Assembly: GCA_036493735.1 (NCBI GenBank)
Contig: DASXPH010000091.1
Coordinates: 62,001-126,000, forward strand
Direction: 5' to 3'
Source: AG2 sp036493735
GTDB taxonomy: Bacteria; Gemmatimonadota; Gemmatimonadetes; Gemmatimonadales; Gemmatimonadaceae
Length of the DNA stretch: 64,000 nt
The translations under genes were made by a program, and so were the position numbers. The notes below the pieces were generated by a model. The model saw nothing but the letters and a program-made list of their open reading frames with translations. It had not been told where the DNA came from and ran no database searches. Positions 16,550 through 24,911 of this stretch are shown here, in pieces; within the stretch, counting starts at the first letter, position 1; the number at the start of each line of letters is the position of its first letter.

Positions 16550-17695
16550 ATGCCGAATGACGCACGGGACAACCTGCCCGTATGGGCCGATCGCGGCGCC
16601 CGCGGTCCGCGCTTTCCACGCCTCACGAGTACCAGCGACGCCGACGTATGCGTCATCGGTCTCGGAGGCTCCGGACTGGCGTGCATCAGCGAGCTGCTCG
16701 CGTCGCGTGTCGCCCCGGGGCGAATCATCGGCATCGATGCGGGCGCCGTCGCGTCGGGTGCGGCTGGGCGGAACGGGGGATTCCTACTCGCGGGAACGGC
16801 GGAGTTCTATCACGATGCCGTCGCCAGCTTCGGACACGAACGCGCGCGGCGACTGTATGAGATGACGATCGACCAGATCGACGTCATGACTCGTGAGACA
16901 CCAGACGCCATTCGGCGCACTGGATCGCTGCGGATCGCTGATTCCGACGACGAGCTCGCCGACTGCGAGCGGCATCTCGAGGCGCTGCGTGTGGACGGTT
17001 TTCAAGGCGAGTCGTACTCGGGTCCCGAGGGTCGTGGTCTCGTCGTGCCGACCGACTGCGCCTTCGACCCCGTTCGCCGCTGCTGGGCACTGGCATGCCG
17101 AGCGGCGGACGCCGGTGTCCGACTCTATGAGCACACGCCGGCTGTCGAGATTCGCTCGGGGGAAGTGATCACGAGTGATGCACGCATTCATTGCGATCGT
17201 GTCATCATCACCGTTGACGGAAAGCTCACGCGCCTCGTTCCCGCGCTCTCGTCGCGCGTGCGCGGCGTCCGGCTGCAGATGCTCGCCACCGGGCCGACGA
17301 GCGAAATTCGCGTTCCGCGACCGGTGTACGCGCGCTGGGGCTACGATTACTGGCAGCAGCTGGAGGACGATCGTCTCCTGCTCGGCGGCTTTCGCGATGC
17401 GGGTGGCGAGGCGGAGTGGACTGAGGATTCCACTCCGTCGGAGAGCATACAAGGGCTGCTGGAGTCGTTCCTGCGCGAGCGGCTCGGCGTGAGCGCGCCG
17501 ATCACCCATCGGTGGGCCGCGACAGTCTCGTATTCGAGCGATGGTCTGCCGGTACTTCTGGAGAGTCAACCGGGGGTGATTGCGACAGGTGCCTACTCCG
17601 GTACCGGCAATGTCCTCGGCGCGGTCTGTGGCCGGGGCGCGGCGCGTCTCGCGTTAGGCATGCGCGCCGAGATCGCCGATCTGCTCGCGGTCTGA
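16550..17695 (+). CDS. FAD-dependent oxidoreductase, DAO family
   Basis: A 381-residue glycine/D-amino acid oxidase-like flavoprotein. The dinucleotide-binding motif VIGLGGSGLACISELL is at about 35-50, and the DAO motif GAVASGAAGRNGGFLLAG at about 65-82 holds the usual second flavin contact. The C-terminal 'GVIATGAYSGTGNVLGAVCGRGAA' closes the FAD site. Such enzymes oxidise amines or amino acids to imines with release of peroxide or with electron transfer; the substrate cannot be read from the sequence. I chose the ATG at 16550 instead of an upstream TTG at 16514 because it starts a typical N-terminus, though no ribosome site is visible at either. It carries an exact octamer near its 3' end (17652). 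Confidence 0.85.
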   Translation: MPNDARDNLPVWADRGARGPRFPRLTSTSDADVCVIGLGGSGLACISELLASRVAPGRIIGIDAGAVASGAAGRNGGFLLAGTAEFYHDAVASFGHERARRLYEMTIDQIDVMTRETPDAIRRTGSLRIADSDDELADCERHLEALRVDGFQGESYSGPEGRGLVVPTDCAFDPVRRCWALACRAADAGVRLYEHTPAVEIRSGEVITSDARIHCDRVIITVDGKLTRLVPALSSRVRGVRLQMLATGPTSEIRVPRPVYARWGYDYWQQLEDDRLLLGGFRDAGGEAEWTEDSTPSESIQGLLESFLRERLGVSAPITHRWAATVSYSSDGLPVLLESQPGVIATGAYSGTGNVLGAVCGRGAARLALGMRAEIADLLAV

Positions 17696-17714
17696 GAGAG
17701 GAGAGGAAAGGGAA

Positions 17715-17960
17715 ATGGCCTTTGGGTCTCCGCAAAGCCGAAAGCTCTTGATGACGATGGTGCTGCTCGTGGTGGCGCTGGACGCCGTCGCGATCGGGAT
17801 CTACTACGCTGCCGATATTGCGCTTCGGCCCAACCCGATCCACATGGGCTTCGTTGTCGTGTGGACGTTGGCTACCTTGGGCATTGTGGCGGTGTATATG
17901 AAACGCATTCGACAGTTACGCGACGCGGCAATTGGGCTGCGTCGCCCGGCAGGCCCGTGA
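17715..17960 (+). CDS. Small two-helix membrane protein
   Basis: An 81-residue protein with two hydrophobic helices, KLLMTMVLLVVALDAVAIGIYY-like (about 10-31) and MGFVVVWTLATLGIVAVYM (about 44-62), and basic ends. A purine-rich ribosome site (AGAGGAAAGGGA) precedes the ATG. It is 19 bases after the DAO gene on the same strand and probably co-transcribed. No family recognised; it could be an accessory subunit of that oxidoreductase or of a respiratory complex. Confidence 0.65.
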   Translation: MAFGSPQSRKLLMTMVLLVVALDAVAIGIYYAADIALRPNPIHMGFVVVWTLATLGIVAVYMKRIRQLRDAAIGLRRPAGP

Positions 17961-18064
17961 GGCCCGGCCACGGCTAGTTTTGAAGCGGGCTGGCGCGCGC
18001 CATGCACCTCGCGAGGCGCGCGATAGATCGATCGACGCGAGGAATTATTCAGGAGGCAAGTGAA

Positions 18065-18580
18065 ATGCGAAATCTGGGGCGTGGGGTGATCGTGGGTGTT
18101 GGTGTGGCGTTCTTGGCGGCGTGCGGCGGTGGAGAGAAGAAGGCCGATACGACTGGGGCCGCGGCGGCGCCAGCGCCGGCCGCGGGAGCGAGCGCGAGCG
18201 CTGCTGCGCCGGCCGCGGGTACGGGCACGGCGATGGCGCCAACTGGTAAGACATGGGAAGTGAAGATGCTCGGAGACGCGACCGGCTATAGGTTCGATCC
18301 GGTCAACCTCACGATCAAACAGGGCGACGCGGTAAAGTGGACGGTCGTGTCCGGACCGCCGCACAACGTATCGTTCTATGCCGACAGCATCCCGTCGGGC
18401 GCGCAGGCCCAATTGAACGCGAACATGCCGAACCCGATGTCCCCGCTCACGAGTCCGTTGTTCAACAACCCCGGCGAGTCGTACACTATCTCGTTCGCGG
18501 GAGTGGCGAAGGGGACGTACAAGTACTTCTGCACGCCGCACCAGGCGCTGGGTATGCACGCACAGCTCACCGTTCAGTAA
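18065..18580 (+). CDS. Cupredoxin (plastocyanin/azurin-like) lipoprotein
   Basis: A 171-residue exported protein. A lipoprotein signal ends in FLAACGGG, placing the lipid-bearing cysteine at about residue 20. An Ala/Gly/Pro-rich linker follows, then a type I copper domain. The ligands are visible: His in GPPHNVSF, then Cys, His and Met in YFCTPHQALGMHA. The chain starts at the ATG at 18065 behind GGAGG; a longer frame from 18002 is unlikely. It would carry electrons at the outer face of a membrane, possibly to or from a respiratory oxidase or a copper enzyme. A good hairpin terminator follows at 18602-18639. Confidence 0.9.
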   Translation: MRNLGRGVIVGVGVAFLAACGGGEKKADTTGAAAAPAPAAGASASAAAPAAGTGTAMAPTGKTWEVKMLGDATGYRFDPVNLTIKQGDAVKWTVVSGPPHNVSFYADSIPSGAQAQLNANMPNPMSPLTSPLFNNPGESYTISFAGVAKGTYKYFCTPHQALGMHAQLTVQ

Positions 18581-18601
18581 GTTTTCAATTTTCGACGTGA
18601 C

Positions 18602-18639
18602 GAAAGCTCCACGCGACGGTTCGTCGCGGCGGAGCTTTC
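18602..18639 (+). terminator. Intrinsic terminator after the cupredoxin gene
   Basis: Outer stem GAAAGCTCC / GGAGCTTTC and inner stem CGCGACG / CGTCGCG with a GTT loop, separated by a small bulge and followed by TCTGTTT. It is 22 bases past the stop codon. Confidence 0.8.
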
Positions 18640-18691
18640 TGTTTGTCGGGCGCCGCGGTGGAACTGGCGGCGGACGAGCTGGGTTAGAGCA

Positions 18692-19672
18692 ATGGACAAC
18701 GACGCGCCCCCAGTGATTCGAGCGATTTCCCTTTTCGCGCTGAGCGCTCTCGCTCTCGCGCTCGCCGTTCACACGGCCGGCGCGCAGACGGGTTATTACA
18801 ACCTCGATTCCGGGCGACCGACGCGGATCGAGGATGCGGTGCCGACTCCCCGTGGCGAGCTCGAGGCACAATTTCTCCCTCTGCGAGGGGAGTGGGTCGG
18901 CGACGGTACAGCGCGACAGCGGATGGAGCCGAAGCTCGCCTACGGCGTCCTGCCGATGACGGAAATCGAGCTGCGCGTCCCTCTCGTGCGGTCGCAATCG
19001 CCTGGCTCCGTCGCGACGGTCGGTATCGCGAGTGCCGCGTTTGGCGCGCTGCACGCGTTCAACATCGAGACTCGCTGGCCCGCGCTCGCGCTCGCCGGTG
19101 AGCTGGTGCTGCCGGTCGGATCGCTCTCGGCACCGACGACGTCGTACGCGGTCAAAGGTCTGCTGACGAAGACGCTTCCCTTCGGTCGCATCGAGCTCAA
19201 CGCGGGCGGCGGGACGTGGAGCATTCGCGTACCGCCGCCGGGTCCCGTCGCGACGCCTAACCAGTGCGGCGATCCGGGTCAGCCTCCCTGTCTTCCGCCC
19301 GACGTCCCGTGCAGCGTCGCGCCGCCGACTGCGGGCGGCCTGTCGTTCGCCTGCGCGCCGAGCATGGTCACGACCTTTTCTTCCGCGGCGACGGGCACGC
19401 AGCGCGCCACGGGCGCGCACTGGACAGCGGCGTTAGGCATCGATCACACCTTTCCGTTCGTGTCCACGCTCGTCGTTACGGATGTCGTGGTTGACCGATT
19501 CGAGGGACTCTACCCGCTCGACGACTGGACGGCGGAGCTCGGGATGCGAAAGCAACTCTCGCCGCAGGTGGTCGGCGATTTCGGCGTGAGTCGCCGGTTT
19601 GCCGGGACGACGCAAGCGACGTGGGTGACGCTTGGATTTAGCTACTCGATATCCCTAGCCCCTAGCCCCTAG
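18692..19672 (+). CDS. Outer-membrane beta-barrel protein (transporter-like)
   Basis: A 326-residue exported protein. The signal peptide (ISLFALSALALALAVHTAGA) is cleaved near QTGYYN. The rest alternates short hydrophobic strands with polar turns and ends in a strand (TWVTLGFSYSISLAPSP), as for small barrels of the phenol-degradation-type transporter family. A loop near residues 185-220 has four cysteines (QCGDPG...CLPPDVPCSVA...CAPS), which could form disulphides. The C-terminal LAPSP and the stop codon are encoded by TAGCCCC heptads of element HR6, so the natural end may originally have been 'SYSI'. Function unknown. Confidence 0.65.
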   Translation: MDNDAPPVIRAISLFALSALALALAVHTAGAQTGYYNLDSGRPTRIEDAVPTPRGELEAQFLPLRGEWVGDGTARQRMEPKLAYGVLPMTEIELRVPLVRSQSPGSVATVGIASAAFGALHAFNIETRWPALALAGELVLPVGSLSAPTTSYAVKGLLTKTLPFGRIELNAGGGTWSIRVPPPGPVATPNQCGDPGQPPCLPPDVPCSVAPPTAGGLSFACAPSMVTTFSSAATGTQRATGAHWTAALGIDHTFPFVSTLVVTDVVVDRFEGLYPLDDWTAELGMRKQLSPQVVGDFGVSRRFAGTTQATWVTLGFSYSISLAPSP

Positions 19673-19687
19673 CCCCAGTCCCTAGCT
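19654..19687. repeat. Heptad-repeat element HR6
   Basis: Three TAGCCCC heptads followed by degenerate AGTCCC/TAGCTC units, at the convergent ends of the barrel gene and hrpB. Only one arm; the same unit is used in HR7 and HR15. Confidence 0.7.
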
Positions 19688-22108
19688 CTTTCTTTTCACT
19701 TTCGCTGTCGGTGTCGCCGACAACGGATCGTCGGGCCAGTGGTGCTTCGGGTAGCGGCCGCGCATCTCGCGCTTCACGTCGAAGTAGCTCGTGCGCCAGA
19801 AGCCGGCGAGATCGCGGGTCACCTGGAGCGGGCGCTGAGCCGGCGAAAGCAGGTGGAGCGTGAGCGGCACGCGGCCGCCGGCGACGCGCGGCGTCTCGGC
19901 GCCACCGAACATCTCCTGGAGACGGACGGCGAGCACCGGGCCCTCTGGATTGCTGTAATCGATCGGGATACGCGAGCCGCTCGGGACCGTGATGTGTGTC
20001 GGCGCGAGGTCGTCGAGCTCCGCGCGCTGATTCCAACTCAACGGCTCGAGGAGCGCCGCGGCGAGATCGAGGCGCGCGACCTCGTCGCGACGGCGAAGGC
20101 CGATGAGGCGTGGCGCCAGCCACCCATCGATCGATCGCGCGAGCGCCGTGTCGCTGACGTCGGGCCAGCTGGAGTCGACATGATGTAGAAACGCTAAACG
20201 TTGACGCAGCCGGCGCGCGCCATCGCTCCACGGCAGCGCGTCGACGCCGTCGGCGGCGAGCGCTTGGGCGAGGACGTGCGCCGCCTCTCCCGGGTCAACG
20301 TCGCGCAGCGGCTCGTCGTGCAGCACGAGCGCGCCGAGCGACAGGCGACGATGCGCCGCGACGCTCTGCGTACGATCGTCCCATTCAACGAGACGCTCCT
20401 CGCGAATCTGGCTGGTGAAGTACGCGTCGATGGCCTCCCGCGTCAGGGGCGCGGCGAGAAAGACGTGGCTCTCCGGCTGCCGGTCATCGACGGCGGCAAT
20501 GGCCAGGTAGTCCTCGTTGCCTAACGCATCCGCCGCCTCGAGCGCGGCGCCACGGCCATTGCGCAAAAGGAAGCGGCCGCGGCCGCGACCGCGCCGTTGT
20601 GCGATGCGGTCGGGGTACGCCAAAGCGATCAGGACGCCCGCATCGTTGGCTTCACTGTCTCCGGACGCGCGGAGCTGGCGCGCCAACTGCGCCTCCTCGG
20701 CGCGGACGCGGCGAATGGCGGCTTGATCGGCGCGCGGATCGCCACCCTCGCTGGCGACGATATGAAGGCGGGTGCGGACGTCGATCTCGAGCCGGCCGCC
20801 GTCGCCACGCAACACATCACGTTCGCCGAGGAGAGCGGCGAGCCGGCACGCTGTGATGCCCGCGCCCAGCTGCTGACCACGCAGGATCATGTGGGCAAGA
20901 CGCGGGTGCAGCGCGAGCCCCGCCATCGCCCGGCCATGCTTCGTGATTCGAGTGTTCTCATCGAGCGCGTCCAGCTCGCGAAGCAGCTCGCGCGCCTGCG
21001 CGAGGGCGGCGCCCGGCGGGGGGTCGAGCCATCGGAGGTCGAGGGGGTCGTTGATGCCGGCCGCGGCCAGCTCCAATGCGAGCGGCGCGAGGTCGGCCTC
21101 GAGAATTTCCGGCGTGGGACGCGGTACGAGTTGATCCTGCTCCACCGCCGTCCACAGGCGATAGCAGACGCCGGGAGCGACGCGACCGGCGCGGCCTCGC
21201 CGCTGCTCGGCCGACGCGGCGCTGACGCGTACCGTCTCGAGTCGCGTCATGCCGGTGCGCGCCGAAAAACGTGGCACACGGGCGAGTCCGCTATCGACCA
21301 CAACACGGACGTCGCGAATGGTGAGACTCGTTTCGGCGATCGATGTCGCGAGCACCACTTTGCGGCGGCCGGTCGGCGCGTCGAGGACGGCGCGATCCTG
21401 TGCGTCCGCTGAAAGATTACCATGGAGCGGCGCGATGAGCAGGCGCGCGTCGTTAGCCGCACTCGCGAGCTGATCTTCGACGCGCCGGATCTCCGCCGCC
21501 CCAGGCAGGAACACGAGGATGCCGCCTTCGTCCTCCCGTAGTGCGCGCTGAATGGTGGAGACGACCCTCGTCTCCACCGAGCGAATGTCGCGTCGATCGA
21601 TCGGCCTCTGTTCATAGCGGGACTCGACGGGAAACTCGCGTCCTTTGCTGACGATCACCGGCGCGTGATCGAGGAGCTGCGCCACCGGGGCGACGTCGAG
21701 CGTCGCCGACATCACGAGGAGGCGCAGATCAGGGCGCACGAGCTGCCGCGCATGGAGGGCGAGGGCGAGTCCCAGATCGGCGTGTACGCTGCGCTCGTGG
21801 AACTCATCGAAGATCAGGAGACCGACACCGTCGAGTGTCGGGTCGTCCTGGAGCAGACGTGTCAGGACGCCTTCGGTGACGACCTCGATACGCGTTCTCG
21901 GGCCGACGCGCGTATCGAGCCGGACGCGATAGCCGACGCTCTGGCCGACCTCTTCACCTAACGAGTGCGCCATCCACCGCGCCGCCGCGCGCGCGGCCAG
22001 GCGCCGCGGCTCGAGCATCACGATCTTGGAGTGGCCGAGCCACGGTTCGTCGAGCAGGGCGAGCGGCACGCGCGTCGTCTTGCCCGCGCCGGGTGACGCC
22101 TGCAGCAC
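19682..22108 (-). CDS. hrpB: ATP-dependent helicase HrpB (DEAH box)
   Basis: At least 808 residues of a DEAH-box RNA helicase. Motif I SPGAGKTTRVPLALLD, motif II DEFHER (DExH), motif III SATLD and the C-terminal block 'ATSIAETSLTIRDVRVVVDSGLAR' and 'SAEQRRGRAGRVAPGVCYRLW' are all present, followed by the HrpB-specific C-terminal domain ('PEGPVLAVRLQEMFG', 'HLLSPAQRPLQVTRDLAGFW', 'RYPKHHWPDDP'). The first canonical start codon (GTG, 22106-22108) falls inside the conserved N-terminus: in-frame codons upstream, 22109-22178, still encode the HrpB signature 'LPIDAVLDDLRGALRSSSG'. So the true start is upstream and not ATG/GTG/TTG, or an indel hides it. HrpB is usually non-essential, with a proposed role in RNA processing. 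Confidence 0.93.
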   Translation of the reverse strand: MLQASPGAGKTTRVPLALLDEPWLGHSKIVMLEPRRLAARAAARWMAHSLGEEVGQSVGYRVRLDTRVGPRTRIEVVTEGVLTRLLQDDPTLDGVGLLIFDEFHERSVHADLGLALALHARQLVRPDLRLLVMSATLDVAPVAQLLDHAPVIVSKGREFPVESRYEQRPIDRRDIRSVETRVVSTIQRALREDEGGILVFLPGAAEIRRVEDQLASAANDARLLIAPLHGNLSADAQDRAVLDAPTGRRKVVLATSIAETSLTIRDVRVVVDSGLARVPRFSARTGMTRLETVRVSAASAEQRRGRAGRVAPGVCYRLWTAVEQDQLVPRPTPEILEADLAPLALELAAAGINDPLDLRWLDPPPGAALAQARELLRELDALDENTRITKHGRAMAGLALHPRLAHMILRGQQLGAGITACRLAALLGERDVLRGDGGRLEIDVRTRLHIVASEGGDPRADQAAIRRVRAEEAQLARQLRASGDSEANDAGVLIALAYPDRIAQRRGRGRGRFLLRNGRGAALEAADALGNEDYLAIAAVDDRQPESHVFLAAPLTREAIDAYFTSQIREERLVEWDDRTQSVAAHRRLSLGALVLHDEPLRDVDPGEAAHVLAQALAADGVDALPWSDGARRLRQRLAFLHHVDSSWPDVSDTALARSIDGWLAPRLIGLRRRDEVARLDLAAALLEPLSWNQRAELDDLAPTHITVPSGSRIPIDYSNPEGPVLAVRLQEMFGGAETPRVAGGRVPLTLHLLSPAQRPLQVTRDLAGFWRTSYFDVKREMRGRYPKHHWPDDPLSATPTAKVKRKS

Positions 22109-22178
22109 GGCGCCCGACGAGGAGCGGAGCGCTCCCCGCAGGTCGTCGAGAACCGCGTCGATCGGAAGTGGCGGAGCG

Positions 22179-22478
22179 TTAGGTCGCGTAATACTGCGTG
22201 ATGCAGCGGGTGATGAGCTCCTGGAGGAGCTTCGTCTGACGATCGCTGTCGTCGGCGGTTCTGAGATCGGGCAGCGAGAACCAGAGCTCCTTCATGATCA
22301 CGAGCAGCTGCTCGGCGTGAATGTTCTTGTCGCGCGCTTCCGCGGCGGCGCGTGCGAGCACCGACTGCAGCTCCTGCTCGTGACCACCGTTTCGCATCGC
22401 GCGCTGCATCACGGAGCGCAAAGCGTCCAGCGTGTCGGCCTCGAGTCGGGAGGACGGCGTTCGATCGAAGGCCATCAT
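22179..22478 (-). CDS. Small alpha-helical protein of unknown function
   Basis: A 99-residue protein with no membrane segment. It is rich in charged helix-forming residues ('LDALRSVMQRAMRNGGHEQELQSVLARAAAEARDKNIHAEQLLVIMKELWFSL' in outline). It begins with two consecutive ATG codons (22478 and 22475) and no clear ribosome site. Its stop codon overlaps the likely real N-terminus of HrpB in another frame, so the two genes may be coupled; the stop lies inside an octamer variant at 22177-22184. No family recognised. Confidence 0.55.
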   Translation of the reverse strand: MMAFDRTPSSRLEADTLDALRSVMQRAMRNGGHEQELQSVLARAAAEARDKNIHAEQLLVIMKELWFSLPDLRTADDSDRQTKLLQELITRCITQYYAT

Positions 22479-22620
22479 GAGGAGAGGTGACGCAAGGTGG
22501 CGATGCGCGTGGCGGCAACGCTCGGAAAGGGCGCGCTGAATTTCACGCGAGATTTTGGCGTCGTCAAGCGCGCTGGTGTGTGGTTTGCGACAATAAGTCG
22601 GATACCCCGAATGAGCCGTG

Positions 22621-23016
22621 ATGTCAGCGAATCGTCAACGCTCTGATCGCATCGCGTCCAGCGACCACCCCGTTCTCATTCTCTCGGAAGACGCCGTCGT
22701 GGCGGCGTTGTTAGGCGGACTCGTCGAGACGCTGGGCTACCAGGTTCAATTCGCGCGACCCCCGGAGTCACCGGAAGACTCGCTGCGGCGGCTGAAACCG
22801 CGCATATGCCTCGTCAGCAGCGACGACCCAGCTGTCGCGCGGAGCGAGTTTCTGGGCCGCGCGGCGATGCGCGGGGTGTGCGTCGTCATCTTCGGGACAG
22901 CGGAAGCGCTCGAGCATGTGCGAAAAGTCGCGATCGACCACAACCTCGATACCCTGCTGATGCCTCCAGAGCTCGACGACCTCGAAGAGGTGCTCCAGCG
23001 CGCCAACGCCGGCTAG
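22621..23016 (+). CDS. Receiver-like protein lacking key phosphorylation residues (pseudo-receiver)
   Basis: A 131-residue single-domain protein with the alternating strand-helix pattern of a response regulator receiver: a VLILSEDAVV strand at the N-terminus, 'RICLVSSDDPAV' at the phosphoacceptor strand and 'GVCVVIFGTAEA' at the fourth strand. The lysine of the canonical 'K-P' loop is replaced (LLMPPELDDL), and the acidic pair after strand 1 is reduced. It may therefore act without phosphorylation, or be a diverged paralogue. The ATG at 22621 follows an in-frame GTG at 22618. It is divergent from the 99-residue gene, with 142 bases between; no partner kinase is nearby. Confidence 0.55.
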   Translation: MSANRQRSDRIASSDHPVLILSEDAVVAALLGGLVETLGYQVQFARPPESPEDSLRRLKPRICLVSSDDPAVARSEFLGRAAMRGVCVVIFGTAEALEHVRKVAIDHNLDTLLMPPELDDLEEVLQRANAG

Positions 23017-23019
23017 CGC

Positions 23020-23256
23020 TCAAGGCCGCTTCGTCGCCTTCGTGCTCGACCGCTTGGTAGTATCGACCGCCGCGCCTGTCGCGCCAGCTTTGGCGCCGGC
23101 CGCCGCCGCGCCCGCCGTGCCAGCGCTTCCGGTACCGGTATCGCGCCCTCCCGATTGACCGGGCGCGGCGCCGCCACCTCTCGTATTTCCCATATCGCCG
23201 CCGGTGCAGGCGCCGACAGCGACCATCACGATGAGCGACACGGCCGTGCGTTTCAT
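23020..23256 (-). CDS. Small low-complexity lipoprotein
   Basis: A 78-residue protein with a lipoprotein signal (SLIVMVAVGACTGGD; lipidated Cys at about residue 17). The mature part is almost entirely Gly, Ala, Thr and Ser and ends in a basic tail (KRSSTKATKRP). The ATG at 23256 has an excellent GGAGG ribosome site; the longer frame to 23661 is not the gene. It converges with the pseudo-receiver gene, with three bases between them. Probably an envelope surface or spacer protein; no family recognised. Confidence 0.7.
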   Translation of the reverse strand: MKRTAVSLIVMVAVGACTGGDMGNTRGGGAAPGQSGGRDTGTGSAGTAGAAAAGAKAGATGAAVDTTKRSSTKATKRP

Positions 23257-23377
23257 ATTTCCTCCTATGGCTTGCCTGTTCTGACGCAACAGCCGGTCCT
23301 GCCGCTGGCGCCGCGTTCGACAGCCGGATAGCTTGGCGCGCGTTCGCTGTTCCTCAAAACACACTGAATCCAAAACG

Positions 23378-24826
23378 ATGACTTCAGCGCTATCGCGAAT
23401 TGCGGCGTTCGCTGCCGTTCTGGTGACAGCGATCCCGTTCGACCGAGCGGCACTCCCTCGCGTGACGATCGACACCGGCGCGCTCGAAGGGGCAGTCGAT
23501 TCAGCGACTGGTGTGCTCGTGTTCAAGGGCGTTCCGTATGCCGCGCCCCCGGTAGGCACGCTGCGCTGGCGGCCGCCGCAGCCACCGGCGCACTGGAGCG
23601 GCACGCGGGCGGCGCAGCAGCTCGGCCACAACTGTATGCAGGGGCAGCCGTACGGCGACATCGATCCGTACGCCGCGGGTGTCTCGGAGGACTGCCTTTA
23701 CCTGAACGTGTGGACGTCGTCGTTAGGCAGCAGCGCGCCGGCGCGGCCGGTGCTCGTCTGGATTCACGGCGGCGGCTTCTTCGCTGGTTTCGGCGGCGAG
23801 GAGCGGCACAACGGCGCCCGCCTGACGCAGAAGGGCGCCGTCGTCGTCACGCTCAACTATAGACTGGGGCCGTTCGGATTCTTCGCGCATCCGGCGCTCG
23901 CCGCCGAGTCGCCGCGCCATGCGTCGGGGAATTATGGGCTGCTCGATCAGATCGCGGCGCTGCAGTGGGTACGACGCAACATCGCGCGCTTCGGTGGCGA
24001 TCCATCGCGCGTGACGATCTTCGGTGAATCCGCCGGCGGCATGAGCGTCGGATCGCTCATCGCGTCGCCCCTGGCGAAAGGCCTCTTCCAGCGCGCAATC
24101 CTCGAGAGTGGCACCGGGGTCGGGGTGGGCATCGCACAGCGCGACGCCGCCCAGAAGGTCGGCGTTCAGTTCGCCGAGTCGTTAGGCGTACACAGAACCG
24201 GCGCTGACGCGGCGAAGCGGTTGCGGGCGGTGAGCGCCGACACCGTGCTCGCCGCCACCGCGCGCCTTGGCCCGCCCGGCGCGCCTCGCTTCTGGCCGGT
24301 CGTGGATGGCTGGGTGCTGCCGCTTCCGGTAGACTCTGCGTTGCTCCGCGGATCGGCGAATCTCGTCCCGGTGATCGTCGGCAGCAATCGCGACGAGGGG
24401 GACGAATGGATGGGCGCACCGACGCGCACCTTCGCGCGACTCGTCTCGTCGCACAACGTGCCTACGTATCTGTTCATGTTCTCCCGCGTCGGCGACGACA
24501 GCGTGAATCAGAAGCGCGGCGCGTATCACAGCGCCGAGATCACCTTCGTGTTCGGCCGGCCGCACCCGATTCTGCCGAGTGCGGGAACGACTCCGTACGA
24601 CTCGACGCTCGCGGAAGCGATGAGCGACTACTGGGTGGAGTTCGCGGCACGCGGGGACCCGAATGGTGCGGGCGGTGGCAAGTGGCCGCCCTGGCCACGA
24701 TACACCGCGACCAGCGATGCGCTGCTCGAGTTCGGCCCGCAGATCCGCCCGCGCACATTGGTGAAGAAGGCCGTGTACGACTCGCTCGACCTGATTGCGC
24801 GAGCGCAGGGGAGAGTGAGACCCTGA
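23378..24826 (+). CDS. Type B carboxylesterase, exported
   Basis: A 482-residue alpha/beta hydrolase of the cholinesterase-like (COesterase) family. The signal peptide is 'LSRIAAFAAVLVTAIPF'. The oxyanion-hole motif 'VWIHGGGFFAGFG' is at about 125-137, the nucleophile Ser218 lies in GESAGGMS, the acid is Glu in GSNRDEGD (about 340) and the base is His in GAYHSAEITF (about 382). The catalytic triad is complete. Two cysteines near residues 87 and 107 match the usual disulphide. It hydrolyses esters outside the cytoplasm; the substrate is unknown. It has two exact octamers (23721 and 24180). HR7 follows the stop codon. Confidence 0.9.
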   Translation: MTSALSRIAAFAAVLVTAIPFDRAALPRVTIDTGALEGAVDSATGVLVFKGVPYAAPPVGTLRWRPPQPPAHWSGTRAAQQLGHNCMQGQPYGDIDPYAAGVSEDCLYLNVWTSSLGSSAPARPVLVWIHGGGFFAGFGGEERHNGARLTQKGAVVVTLNYRLGPFGFFAHPALAAESPRHASGNYGLLDQIAALQWVRRNIARFGGDPSRVTIFGESAGGMSVGSLIASPLAKGLFQRAILESGTGVGVGIAQRDAAQKVGVQFAESLGVHRTGADAAKRLRAVSADTVLAATARLGPPGAPRFWPVVDGWVLPLPVDSALLRGSANLVPVIVGSNRDEGDEWMGAPTRTFARLVSSHNVPTYLFMFSRVGDDSVNQKRGAYHSAEITFVFGRPHPILPSAGTTPYDSTLAEAMSDYWVEFAARGDPNGAGGGKWPPWPRYTATSDALLEFGPQIRPRTLVKKAVYDSLDLIARAQGRVRP

Positions 24827-24829
24827 ACT

Positions 24830-24911
24830 GCAGGGGCTAGGGGCTAGGGCCACGCGCAGAGATGGTGACCGCCGGCCATAGCCCCTGGCCCCTAAGCCCT
24901 AGCCCCTAATC
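24830..24911. repeat. Heptad-repeat element HR7 with paired arms
   Basis: GGGGCTA GGGGCTA GGGCCAC (24834-24854) face TAGCCCC TGGCCCC TAAGCCC TAGCCCC (24881-24908). The unit is the same as in HR6 and HR15. It lies between the convergent esterase and M14 peptidase genes and reaches the peptidase stop codon. Confidence 0.75.

Noticed and set aside
17804..19420. 538-codon minus-strand frame across the cupredoxin and barrel genes
   Set aside because: It crosses two well-supported plus-strand genes and a terminator, and has no domain.
22018..22518. Minus-strand frame overlapping the start of hrpB
   Set aside because: Arg/Pro/His-rich, different frame from both real genes there, no motif.
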